6,510 nt of DNA from Kiritimatiellia bacterium (GTDB lineage: Bacteria; Verrucomicrobiota; Kiritimatiellia; RFP12; UBA1067). The stretch spans positions 1 to 6,510 of the forward strand of contig JAFPYE010000119.1 in the NCBI GenBank assembly GCA_017412325.1. Direction: 5' to 3'. Both the position numbers and the translations under genes were made by a program. Below, piece by piece: positions 1-5,770 of this stretch. Numbering within the stretch: the stretch's first letter is position 1; each line of letters starts with the position of its first letter. A model generated the notes under the pieces. The model was not told the origin of the DNA. It worked only from the letters and a program-made list of their open reading frames with translations, and searched no databases.

Positions 1-267
1 AAGAAGGGACCCTACGTGGAGGAAAGCCTCCTCCGCAAGGTCGAGAAGATGCAGGCGAGCGGCAAGAAGCAGCCGATCAAGACCTGGAGCCGTCGTTCGA
101 TGGTGCTCCCGGACTTCGTCGGGCTCACGTTCGCGATCCACAACGGCCGGCAGCACATGCCGATCTTCATCACCGAAAACATGGTCGGCCACCGGCTCGG
201 CGAATTCGCCCCGACGCGGACGTTCAAGTCGCACGGCAACTCGGCGGCGAAGGCCGAAAAGAAGTAA
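1..267 (+). CDS. rpsS: 30S ribosomal protein S19 (5' end cut by window)
   Basis: S19 is a small-subunit head protein that, with S13, sits near the A-site finger of the large subunit and contacts 16S rRNA. The frame is open from base 1 and gives 88 residues beginning KKGPYVEE. Comparison with the usual MSRSLKKGP start suggests only about five N-terminal residues are missing. The family core is clear: [10 protein letters not shown] at residues 25-34, LPDFVGL next, the HNGRQH motif at 47-52, then [18 protein letters not shown]. The C-terminal tail is short, basic and Ala/Lys-rich. The TAA stop at 265-267 is also part of the TAAGGGG that serves as Shine-Dalgarno for rplV. The neighbours and order match the classical S10 operon, in which rplB normally precedes rpsS outside this window. 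The identity is secure. Confidence 0.97.
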   Translation, partial: KKGPYVEESLLRKVEKMQASGKKQPIKTWSRRSMVLPDFVGLTFAIHNGRQHMPIFITENMVGHRLGEFAPTRTFKSHGNSAAKAEKK

Positions 268-277
268 GGGGTAGAAA

Positions 278-628
278 ATGGAAGTTATCTCTATCACCCG
301 CAACGCGCGCATGTCGGCCTTCAAGGGCCGCCCGCTGTGCCGCGCCTGCCAGGGGCTGAAGGCCGCCGACGCGCTCAAGGTCGTCGAGTTCTCGCCCAAG
401 AAGGCGGCGGAAATCATCAAGAAGACGCTCCTGAGCGCCCTCGCCAACGCGAAGAACAACAACGGCGTCAAGGAACCCGGCGAGCTCACGGTCAAGCTCT
501 GCGTGCTCGACGAGTCGACGCGCATGCGCCGCTACTGGCCGACCGCGCGCGGCTCGGCGCACCCGATCGCCCGCCGGCTCTGCCACTGCAAGGTCGTTCT
601 CACCGACGTCCAGAAGGAGACAAAGTAA
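278..628 (+). CDS. rplV: 50S ribosomal protein L22, with divergent tunnel hairpin
   Basis: L22 binds 23S rRNA, and its long beta-hairpin lines the peptide exit tunnel beside L4. The protein is 116 residues, close to the usual ~110. It aligns along its length with E. coli L22 as I recall it: [11 protein letters not shown] near the start, [21 protein letters not shown] at 41-61 and the hairpin at about 82-97. The hairpin is unusual. Where most bacteria have PRAKGRA, this protein reads PTARGSA (88-94), so two conserved arginines (E. coli R88 and R92) are T89 and S93, and YW (86-87) precedes the proline. It has five cysteines (21, 24, 75, 102, 104), including a CxxC and a CxC, whereas E. coli L22 has none. 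The start is set by TAAGGGG at 265-271, six bases before ATG. The stop overlaps the rpsC start by one base. Identity is secure; the effect of the changes is inference. Confidence 0.96.
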   Translation: MEVISITRNARMSAFKGRPLCRACQGLKAADALKVVEFSPKKAAEIIKKTLLSALANAKNNNGVKEPGELTVKLCVLDESTRMRRYWPTARGSAHPIARRLCHCKVVLTDVQKETK

Positions 629-1323
629 TGGGACAGAAAGTCAACCCCGTCGGTTTCCGCATCGGCGTGACGCACGCCTGGGGCAGCCGCTGGTTCGCCA
701 AGAAGCGCAACTTCGGCGCGTATCTCGTCGAAGACCAGAAGATCCGCGAGACCGTCAAGCAGAAACTCGCCGAGGCGGGCATCTCGAAGATCTTCATCGA
801 GCGCTTCGCCAACCGCGTGCGCGTGACGCTGTTCAGCGCCCGTCCGGGCGTGATCATCGGCCGCAAGGGCGGTGACGTCGAGGCGATCCGCGCCGAGCTC
901 GAGAAGATGACCAAGAAGGAAGTCTACCTCGAGATCAAGGAAGTGCAGGGCGCCGACGCCGACGCGCAGCTCGTGGCGGAGTCGATCGCCCAGCAGCTCG
1001 AGCGCCGCATCGCCCTCAAGCGCGCGATGAAGCGCGCGATGAAGGTGGCGATGGACATGGGCGTGGACGGCATCAAGGTCCATGCGGGCGGCCGCATCAA
1101 CGGCGCGGAAATCGCGCGCGTCGAGTGGTCGCGCGAGGGCAAGGTGCCGCTGCACACGCTCCGCGCCAACATCGACTACGGATTCGCGGAGGCCAACACC
1201 ACCGCCGGCAAGATCGGCATCAAGGTGTGGATCTGCAAGAAAGAGGGCTTCCAGGCCCGTGCGCCGCGCGGCGAACGCCGCGGCGAGCGTCGCGAGCGCG
1301 GAGACCGCAAGGAGAGGAGCTAA
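628..1323 (+). CDS. rpsC: 30S ribosomal protein S3
   Basis: S3 is a head protein of the small subunit at the mRNA entry tunnel, where with S4 and S5 it contributes to mRNA unwinding. The gene encodes 231 residues, normal for the family. The N-terminus [13 protein letters not shown] is typical. A type II KH domain carries the loop GRKG at 78-81. The basic stretch LKRAMKR at 130-136 matches the E. coli helicase region, with R132 and K135 kept and R131 replaced by lysine. The C-terminal domain has [11 protein letters not shown] (154-164) and a clear GKIGIKVWI strand. The last 25 residues form an Arg/Glu-rich tail, probably disordered. ATG at 628 overlaps the rplV stop in TAATG, with AAGGAG at 614-619, so translation is probably coupled. 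The frame stays open upstream to 337, but that stretch is antisense-free overlap with rplV and lacks S3 similarity. Confidence 0.97.
   Translation: MGQKVNPVGFRIGVTHAWGSRWFAKKRNFGAYLVEDQKIRETVKQKLAEAGISKIFIERFANRVRVTLFSARPGVIIGRKGGDVEAIRAELEKMTKKEVYLEIKEVQGADADAQLVAESIAQQLERRIALKRAMKRAMKVAMDMGVDGIKVHAGGRINGAEIARVEWSREGKVPLHTLRANIDYGFAEANTTAGKIGIKVWICKKEGFQARAPRGERRGERRERGDRKERS
1309..1319 (+). promoter_or_regulatory. Shine-Dalgarno of rplP inside rpsC
   Basis: AAGGAGAGGAG lies in the last codons of rpsC. Its second AGGAG (1315-1319) sits seven bases before the ATG at 1327. That is good spacing for 1327 and too far for the alternative in-frame ATG at 1336, so the site decides the rplP start. 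Confidence 0.75.
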
Positions 1324-1326
1324 GCC

Positions 1327-1749
1327 ATGCCACTCATGCCCAAGAGAGTCAAGTACCGCAAGGTCTCCAAGGGTAACCGTTCCGGCTACGCCACGAGCGG
1401 AACCGAACTCGCCTACGGCGAATACGGCCTCAAGGCGCTGACGCGCGGTCTCTTGACCGCGACCCAGATCGAAGCCTGCCGCGTCGCGATCAACCGCGAG
1501 ATGAAGCGCAAGGGCAAGCTCTGGATCCGCGTGTTCCCGGACAAGCCCGTCACCCGCAAGCCGATCGAAGTCCGCATGGGCGGAGGCAAGGGCAACCCGG
1601 AGTTCTGGGCGGCCGTCATCCTCCCCGGCAAGGTCCTCTTCGAGATCGGCGGCGTCAGCGAGGAAGTCTCCAAGGAGTGCCTGCGCCTCGCCGCGACGAA
1701 GATCGGCATCCACACCAAGTTCATCACCCGCGCAGGAGTCAAGATCTAA
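1327..1749 (+). CDS. rplP: 50S ribosomal protein L16
   Basis: L16 is a late-assembling large-subunit protein that helps shape the A site and contacts the elbow of A-site tRNA. The product is 140 residues, typical for the family. Recognisable segments are PKRVKYRKVSKG (5-16), GEYGLKAL, the LWIRVFPDKPVTRKP block (65-79) and EVRMGGGKGNPEFW (81-94). R83 corresponds to E. coli R81, the arginine hydroxylated by the RoxA oxygenase; the flanking lysine seen in E. coli is glycine here. The start at 1327 is favoured over M4 (1336) by Shine-Dalgarno spacing. rpsC ends three bases upstream. The stop codon overlaps the next gene, rpsQ, by one base, leaving no room for rpmC, which in most bacteria lies exactly here. 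Confidence 0.97.
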   Translation: MPLMPKRVKYRKVSKGNRSGYATSGTELAYGEYGLKALTRGLLTATQIEACRVAINREMKRKGKLWIRVFPDKPVTRKPIEVRMGGGKGNPEFWAAVILPGKVLFEIGGVSEEVSKECLRLAATKIGIHTKFITRAGVKI

Positions 1750-2003
1750 TGAGCACCGAAACCAATGTTCGCGGCGCGCGCAAGCTGCGCAAAGGCGTCG
1801 TTGCGTCCAAGATGGGCGCGAAGAGCGTGGTCGTCACGGTTTCCTACCGCGAGATCCACCCCGTCTACGGCAAGGTCATCACGCGCACGAAGAAGTACCA
1901 CGTGCACGACGAGGCCGACACCGCCAAGGTCGGCGACACCGTCACCATCATGGAAACCCGCCCGATGTCGGCCACCAAGCGGTGGCGCATCGTGGCGAAG
2001 TAA
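1749..2003 (+). CDS. rpsQ: 30S ribosomal protein S17
   Basis: S17 is a primary 16S rRNA-binding protein of the OB-fold type that organises the 5' body domain of the small subunit. The product is 84 residues, the usual size. The family signature is clear: RKLRKGVVASKMGAKSVVV (11-29), HPVYGKVITRTKKYHVHDE (37-55), VGDTV (61-65) and the ETRPMSATKRWR segment (69-80). The ATG at 1749 shares its A with the rplP stop codon (TAATG), and AGGAG at 1734-1738 in the end of rplP serves as its ribosome-binding site. Coupled translation with L16 is therefore likely. In most bacteria rpmC separates these two genes; here the junction is direct. Confidence 0.97.
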   Translation: MSTETNVRGARKLRKGVVASKMGAKSVVVTVSYREIHPVYGKVITRTKKYHVHDEADTAKVGDTVTIMETRPMSATKRWRIVAK

Positions 2004-2015
2004 GGGAGCGGCACC

Positions 2016-2381
2016 ATGCTACAGGAACTCTCGAACCTCGTCGTCGCGGACAACACCGGCGCCAAGCGCGCGATGTGCTTCCGCATCCTCAAGCAGCGCA
2101 AGGAGTACGCGCACCTCGGCGACGTGATCCGCGTCGCGATCAAGGAGGCGTCCCCGACCTCGACCATCAAGAAGGGGTCGGTCGCCACCGCCGTCATCGT
2201 CCGGACGGGACAGCCCATCCGCCGCGAGGACGGCTCCACGGTCCACTTCGACCAGAACGCGTGCGTCCTCGTCGACTCGAAGCTCAACCCGATCGGCACC
2301 CGCGTGTTCGGGCCGGTCGCCCGCGAGCTGCGCGACAAGAACTACATGAAGATCCTCTCGATGGCCCCGGAAGTGGTCTGA
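2016..2381 (+). CDS. rplN: 50S ribosomal protein L14
   Basis: L14 is a five-stranded beta-barrel protein of the large subunit that binds 23S rRNA, contacts L19 and 16S rRNA at an intersubunit bridge, and is the docking site of the silencing factor RsfS. The product is 121 residues, normal length. Visible landmarks are VVADNTGAKRAMC (9-21), LGDVIRVAIKEASP (34-47), the KKGSV turn (52-56), VRTGQPIRREDGS (62-74), NACVLVD (81-87) and IGTRVFGPVARELR (93-106). The GGGAG at 2004-2008 is seven bases before ATG. It follows rpsQ by 12 nt and has a TGA stop. The gene marks the usual start of the spc operon, but the short spacer shows no room for the separate spc promoter found in E. coli. Confidence 0.97.
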   Translation: MLQELSNLVVADNTGAKRAMCFRILKQRKEYAHLGDVIRVAIKEASPTSTIKKGSVATAVIVRTGQPIRREDGSTVHFDQNACVLVDSKLNPIGTRVFGPVARELRDKNYMKILSMAPEVV

Positions 2382-2400
2382 TCAGGAAGGAAAACCGAAA

Positions 2401-2712
2401 ATGGCTATCGCACGAATCAAGAAGAACGACACCGTCATCGTGACGAGCGGCACGGACGCCGGCAAGACCGGCACCGTCACCAAGGTCGACCCCAAGAAGG
2501 GCGTCGCCCTCGTCGCGGGCGTCAACGTCCACAAGAAGGCGATGCGCCGCACCGAGAAGACCCCGGGCGGCATCATCGACAAGGAAATGCCGATCCGGCT
2601 GTGCAAGCTGATGCCGTACGACCCCGAGAAGAAGGCGGGCACCCGCGTCAAGGCGGGCGAAAAGGACGGCAAGAAGGCGCGCATCTCGGTCAAGAGCGGC
2701 AAGGCCCTTTAA
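2401..2712 (+). CDS. rplX: 50S ribosomal protein L24
   Basis: L24 is an assembly-initiating large-subunit protein that binds near the 5' end of 23S rRNA and ends up by the tunnel exit. The product is 103 residues, a normal bacterial length. The KOW motif occupies roughly residues 5-35, with GTDAGKTGTVTKVDPKKG (17-34), followed by the typical VAGVNVHKKAMR and the GGIIDKEMPI block. The rest is a lysine-rich tail. The ribosome-binding site is GGAAGG at 2385-2390, ten bases from ATG. It lies between rplN (19 nt upstream) and rplE (16 nt downstream), the standard spc order. Confidence 0.96.
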   Translation: MAIARIKKNDTVIVTSGTDAGKTGTVTKVDPKKGVALVAGVNVHKKAMRRTEKTPGGIIDKEMPIRLCKLMPYDPEKKAGTRVKAGEKDGKKARISVKSGKAL

Positions 2713-2728
2713 TTAAGGAACGGACAAC

Positions 2729-3265
2729 ATGGCAAGACTCAAAGACGAATACGCGAGCCGCATGGTTCCCGAGCTCGAGAAGAAGCTCGGCACCACGAAC
2801 AAGATGCTCGTTCCCCGCCTTCAGAAGATCGTCCTCAACATGGCCTTCGGCATCGTCAGCAAGGACGAGCAGAAGGCGCTCGTGGACGACCTGACGGCGA
2901 TCACCGGCCAGAAGCCGCTCCTCTGCAAGGCGAAGAAGTCGATCTCGAACTTCAAGCTGCGCGAGGGCATGGTCATCGGCGCGAAGGTCACGCTGCGCGG
3001 CGAGCGCATGTGGGAATTCGCCGAGCGCCTGATCTCGTCGGCGCTGCCCCGCATCCGCGACTTCCGCGGCGTTTCCAACCGCGGCTTCGACGGACGCGGC
3101 AACTACACGCTGGGCTTGAAGGAGCACTCGATCTTCCCCGAAATCGTGGAATCGGGCGCCGCCCACTCCGGCATGGACATCACGTTCGTGACGAGCACCA
3201 CCGACAACAAGGCCGCCCGCGAGCTTCTCGTCTCCATGGGCATGCCGTTCGCAGGGAGGAACTGA
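2729..3265 (+). CDS. rplE: 50S ribosomal protein L5
   Basis: L5 binds 5S rRNA, forms the central protuberance with L18 and the 5S particle, and contacts P-site tRNA. The product is 178 residues, standard for the family. Key segments are [10 protein letters not shown] (29-38), [20 protein letters not shown] (58-77), [14 protein letters not shown] (78-91), [11 protein letters not shown] (106-116), the highly conserved [13 protein letters not shown] (120-132) and FPEI (136-139). The short loop before GMDITFVT is a residue or two tighter than in many relatives. AAGGA at 2715-2719 precedes ATG by nine bases. The TGA stop is only two bases from the rpsN start. In E. coli this gene's start region carries the S8 repressor-binding hairpin; I could not identify a convincing equivalent here. 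Confidence 0.97.
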   Translation: MARLKDEYASRMVPELEKKLGTTNKMLVPRLQKIVLNMAFGIVSKDEQKALVDDLTAITGQKPLLCKAKKSISNFKLREGMVIGAKVTLRGERMWEFAERLISSALPRIRDFRGVSNRGFDGRGNYTLGLKEHSIFPEIVESGAAHSGMDITFVTSTTDNKAARELLVSMGMPFAGRN

Positions 3266-3267
3266 TC

Positions 3268-3453
3268 ATGGCCAAGCAATGTCTCATCGAAAAGCAGAAG
3301 AAGACGCCCAAGTTCAAGGTGCGCGCGTACAACCGCTGCCAGCGCTGCGGCCGCCGCCACGCCTATCTCCGCAAGTTCGGCGTCTGCCGTCTCTGCTTCC
3401 GCGAACTCGCGGTCGCCGGCCTCATCCCCGGCGTCACGAAAGCCTCGTGGTAA
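3268..3453 (+). CDS. rpsN: 30S ribosomal protein S14, zinc-binding 61-residue type
   Basis: S14 is a late-assembling head protein of the small subunit located next to S3, S10 and S19. The product is 61 residues, the short zinc-ribbon form. Its four ligands are clear: C24-x2-C27 and C40-x2-C43 in [26 protein letters not shown]. The C-terminus [11 protein letters not shown] matches the family signature. The zinc form is the ancestral bacterial type; the zinc-free ~90-100 residue form often replaces or backs it up under zinc limitation, and no such copy is in this window. The start is fixed by GGGAGGA at 3254-3260, seven bases before ATG and inside the last codons of rplE. The frame is open upstream to 3010 only as overlap with rplE. 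Confidence 0.97.
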   Translation: MAKQCLIEKQKKTPKFKVRAYNRCQRCGRRHAYLRKFGVCRLCFRELAVAGLIPGVTKASW

Positions 3454-3476
3454 CCTAACAGGAAAGGAACCGCAAA

Positions 3477-3869
3477 ATGTCATTCGATCCCATTTCCGAC
3501 ATGCTCTCCTCGATCCGCAACGGGCAGAAGGCGCGCCTTTTCTCCGTGAAGACCCCGGCGAGCGGCACCAAGGCGGAAATCGCCCGCGTCATGAAGGCGG
3601 CCGGCTACATCACCGACGCCGTCGTCACCTCGGGCTTCCCCAAGGAGCTGATCATCACGCTGAAGTATTCCGACAAGGCGGTCCCCGCCATCACGGAGCT
3701 GAAGCGCATCTCCAAGCCGGGCCTGCGCAAGTACGTCTCGGTCAACGAAATCCCGGCCGTTCTCGACGGCATGGGCCTTGCCATCGTCTCGACCTCCAAG
3801 GGCGTCATGTCCGGGGCGGAGGCGAAGAAGGCGCGGCTCGGCGGCGAGATCATCTGCACGGTCGCCTAA
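3477..3869 (+). CDS. rpsH: 30S ribosomal protein S8
   Basis: S8 is a primary 16S rRNA-binding protein of the central domain and platform; in E. coli it is also the translational repressor of the spc operon. The product is 130 residues, typical. The N-terminal domain begins DPISDMLSSIRNGQKA, with the usual charged turn. The C-terminal RNA-binding half has LKRISKPGLRKYVSV (75-89), IPAVLDGMG (92-100) and the family signature STSKGVMS (105-112), ending in GGEIICTVA. The ribosome-binding site AAGGA at 3464-3468 is eight bases from ATG. The spacer from rpsN is 23 nt, the longest within the cluster, and shows no promoter. Confidence 0.97.
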   Translation: MSFDPISDMLSSIRNGQKARLFSVKTPASGTKAEIARVMKAAGYITDAVVTSGFPKELIITLKYSDKAVPAITELKRISKPGLRKYVSVNEIPAVLDGMGLAIVSTSKGVMSGAEAKKARLGGEIICTVA

Positions 3870-3888
3870 TGTAAGGAGTCAAAAGACA

Positions 3889-4425
3889 ATGTCTCGAATC
3901 GGTAAAGAACCCGTCAAGCTCGCCGAGGGCGTCACCGCCACGGTCAACGGGCAGGTTGTGACGGTCAAGGGCAAGCTCGGCGAGCTCGCCTACACGATGC
4001 ACGACGGCATCACGGCGAAGGTGGAAGACGGCTTCGTCAAGGTTGCCTGCGCCGACGACGGCGCGCTCGGCAACTTCCACGGCCTCGCCCGCGCGCTGAT
4101 CAACAACATGGTTGTCGGCGTGTCGACTGGCTACACCAAGGTGCTGACGATCGAGGGCACCGGCTTCAAGGCCGTGCTCAAGGGCACGGAGCTGGCGCTT
4201 TCGCTCGGCTTCGCCTCGCCGAAGATCTTCGCGATCCCCGCGGGTCTCACCTGCAAGGTCGAGAACGACGGGCTGAAGGTCACCCTGACGGGCGTGGACA
4301 AGCAGGCCGTCGGCGAAGCCGCCGCCCGCATCCGCTCGTTCTACCCGGCCGAGCCCTACAAGGGCAAGGGCATCAAGTACGAGGGCGAACACATCCGCCG
4401 CAAGCAAGGCAAGAAGGTCGCCTAA
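3889..4425 (+). CDS. rplF: 50S ribosomal protein L6
   Basis: L6 lies near the sarcin-ricin loop and L7/L12 stalk base and consists of two copies of a related alpha/beta domain. The product is 178 residues, normal length. It begins MSRIGKEPVKLAEGV, continues with VTVKGKLGEL (24-33), then GLARALINNMVVGVSTGYTK (65-84) and IEGTGFKA (88-95) at the domain junction. The second domain carries LGFASPKIFAIPAGL (106-120), where the common SH of LGYSHP is AS, and GEAAARIRSFYPAEPYKGKGIKYEGE (142-167). The basic tail IRRKQGKKVA is standard. TAAGGAG at 3872-3878 is ten bases before ATG; the frame open upstream to 3778 belongs to overlap with rpsH. Confidence 0.97.
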   Translation: MSRIGKEPVKLAEGVTATVNGQVVTVKGKLGELAYTMHDGITAKVEDGFVKVACADDGALGNFHGLARALINNMVVGVSTGYTKVLTIEGTGFKAVLKGTELALSLGFASPKIFAIPAGLTCKVENDGLKVTLTGVDKQAVGEAAARIRSFYPAEPYKGKGIKYEGEHIRRKQGKKVA

Positions 4426-4446
4426 CCGGCGTCAAGGAGAAACGAA

Positions 4447-4800
4447 ATGTTCAATCGCAAAGTTCAGCGCCAGAAGCGGCATCTCCGCCTTCGCCAGCGC
4501 GTGGTCGGCACGGCGGCTCGTCCGCGCATGTCGATCTGCATCAGCAACAAGCACATGTACGTGCAGTTCATCGACGACGATGCGGGGCGCACCCTCGCGT
4601 CCGCCAGCACGATCAAGGAGACCAAGGCCAACCTCGAGGTCGCCAAGGCGCTGGGCGCGCAGGCCGCCGAGAACGCCAAGGCCGCCGGCATCTCCACGGT
4701 CGTCGTGGACCGCGGCGGCTTCAAGTACACGGGCCGCGTCGCGGCGATCGTCGATGCGGCGGTCGCGGCGGGGCTTTCCATCAGCAAGAAGGAGGACTAA
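4447..4800 (+). CDS. rplR: 50S ribosomal protein L18
   Basis: L18 binds 5S rRNA and, with L5, attaches it to the central protuberance of the large subunit. The product is 117 residues, the usual bacterial size. A basic N-terminal extension ([16 protein letters not shown], 4-19) precedes the [24 protein letters not shown] strand block (21-44). An Ala-rich helix with [17 protein letters not shown] (66-82) follows, and then the family C-terminal signature [26 protein letters not shown] (85-110). AAGGAGA at 4434-4440 sets the start. The last codons (AAG GAG GAC TAA) form the Shine-Dalgarno of rpsE, which starts three bases after the stop, so the two genes are probably translated together. Confidence 0.97.
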   Translation: MFNRKVQRQKRHLRLRQRVVGTAARPRMSICISNKHMYVQFIDDDAGRTLASASTIKETKANLEVAKALGAQAAENAKAAGISTVVVDRGGFKYTGRVAAIVDAAVAAGLSISKKED

Positions 4801-4803
4801 AGA

Positions 4804-5298
4804 ATGGCTCAGAATCGTGACAAGCGCGGCGACATGAACGCCCAGGACGATCTCGACGAGCATACCGTGTTCATCAACCGTTGCGCCAAGACCGTCAAGG
4901 GTGGGCGCCGGATGTCCTTCTCCGCCGTCATCGTGGTCGGCGACCGCGAAGGGCGCGTGGGCGTCGGTTTCGGCAAGGCCAACGAGGTGTCGGACGCGAT
5001 CCGCAAGGGCGGCGAGGCCGCCCGCAAGGACATGCGCAAGATCACCCTCCACGGCAAGACGATCCCGCACGACGTCGAAGGCACCTGCGACGGCGGCCGC
5101 GTGCTCCTGAAGCCCGCGCCGGCCGGTACCGGCCTCATCGTCGGCGGCGGCATGCGCCCGGTCCTCGAGGCGCTTGGCGTCAGCGACGCGGTGGGCAAGT
5201 CCCTCGGCTCGAAGAACCGCCTCAACGTGGTCAAGGCCACGATGAACGCGCTCCTCAAACTCCGCTCGGCGGAAGAAATCGCGGCTGTCCGCGCCTAA
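4804..5298 (+). CDS. rpsE: 30S ribosomal protein S5
   Basis: S5 sits at the mRNA entry side of the small subunit, contacts S4 and helps control decoding accuracy. The product is 164 residues, typical. It has the N-terminal dsRBD-like domain with KTVKGGRRMSFSAVIVVGD (29-47), which includes the spectinomycin-site loop, GRVGVGFGKANEV (50-62) and AIRKGGEAARKDM (65-77). The C-terminal domain has PAPAGTGLIVGGGMRPVLEALG (104-125) and GSKNRLNVVKAT (135-146). In this last motif most bacteria have Asn-Pro; here it is N138-R139, a departure at a usually conserved proline. The ribosome-binding site AAGGAGG (4789-4795) lies inside rplR, eight bases before ATG. In most bacteria rpmD follows; here rplO starts 12 nt after the stop. 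Confidence 0.97.
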   Translation: MAQNRDKRGDMNAQDDLDEHTVFINRCAKTVKGGRRMSFSAVIVVGDREGRVGVGFGKANEVSDAIRKGGEAARKDMRKITLHGKTIPHDVEGTCDGGRVLLKPAPAGTGLIVGGGMRPVLEALGVSDAVGKSLGSKNRLNVVKATMNALLKLRSAEEIAAVRA

Positions 5299-5304
5299 GG
5301 AGGA
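5296..5304 (+). promoter_or_regulatory. Stop-codon-embedded Shine-Dalgarno of rplO
   Basis: The rpsE stop codon is the first part of TAAGGAGGA, a near-perfect match to the anti-Shine-Dalgarno sequence, ending seven to eight bases before the rplO ATG at 5311. A ribosome finishing S5 would end directly on the entry site for L15, so the two are probably coupled across the gap where rpmD is missing. Confidence 0.7.
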
Positions 5305-5310
5305 AAGACA

Positions 5311-5751
5311 ATGGAACTCAGCAATCTCACGAACACCCCGGGCGCGCGCTCGTCGCGCAAGCGCGTCGGCCGCGGTTGCGGCTCGGGCCTCGGCAAGACG
5401 TCGGGGCGCGGCCACAAGGGCCAGAACGCGCGCAAGGGCCACAAGCACAAGCTCCAGTTCGAAGGCGGCCAGATGCCGCTCGTCCGGCGCCTGCCGAAGC
5501 GCGGCTTCAACAACGCCCGCTTCAACGACAAGGCGCTCGCGGTCAACCTCGCCGACCTCGAAAAGAACTTCGAGGCGGGCGCGGAAGTGACCCCCGAGAC
5601 GCTGGCGCAGAAGGGCTTCTGGGACAACAAGCAGCCGAAGCTGAAACTGCTCGCCAAGGGCGAACTCACCAAGAAGCTCACTGTCAAGGGCGTGCCGGTG
5701 TCCGCCGCGGCGAAGGCCAAGATCGAGGCCGTCGGCGGTTCCGTCGCCTAA
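5311..5751 (+). CDS. rplO: 50S ribosomal protein L15
   Basis: L15 is a late-assembly large-subunit protein that threads a long basic N-terminal arm through 23S rRNA. The product is 146 residues, normal length. The N-terminal arm carries RKRVGRGCGSGLGKTSGRGHKGQNARKGHKHKLQFEGGQMPLVRRLPKRGF between residues 16 and 66, the diagnostic Gly/Lys/Arg-rich run. The globular half contains VNLADLEKNFEAGAEVTPETL and ends with the expected LTVKGVPVSAAAKAKIEAVGGSV. This is the last protein gene of the cluster: secY, adk or map, infA and rpmJ, which usually follow, are absent, and a tRNA gene begins 19 nt after the stop. Confidence 0.97.
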   Translation: MELSNLTNTPGARSSRKRVGRGCGSGLGKTSGRGHKGQNARKGHKHKLQFEGGQMPLVRRLPKRGFNNARFNDKALAVNLADLEKNFEAGAEVTPETLAQKGFWDNKQPKLKLLAKGELTKKLTVKGVPVSAAAKAKIEAVGGSVA

Positions 5752-5770
5752 GGCGGCGGATGCGGTTCAT

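Noticed and set aside
337..627. In-frame upstream extension of rpsC that would add 97 residues to S3.
   Set aside because: The stretch overlaps rplV in another frame, has no S3 similarity, and the start at 628 has a well placed AAGGAG and the family's MGQKVNP N-terminus.
532..1713. Long open frame of 393 codons on the - strand across rplV, rpsC and rplP.
   Set aside because: It runs antisense to three certain ribosomal protein genes, its composition (Ala, Asp, Leu, Arg) is what GC-rich reverse frames give, and no ribosome-binding site or family motif is seen.
2706..2718. Small inverted repeat CCTTTAATTAAGG over the rplE ribosome-binding site, considered as an S8-type autoregulatory hairpin.
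   Set aside because: Only four base pairs with an A/T-rich loop, and it lacks the features of the 16S helix 21-like S8 site. Too weak to call.
3454..3476. Possible extra small gene in the longest spacer of the cluster.
   Set aside because: It is only 23 nt and holds just the rpsH ribosome-binding site.
4432..5448. Open frame of 338 codons on the - strand across rplR, rpsE and rplO.
   Set aside because: Same reasoning: GC-rich antisense frame over conserved genes, low-complexity Ala/Arg/Asp content, no recognisable domain.
5752..5770. Possible promoter for a separately transcribed tRNA.
   Set aside because: The 19-nt GC-rich spacer has no -35/-10 pair, and none is evident at the end of rplO.
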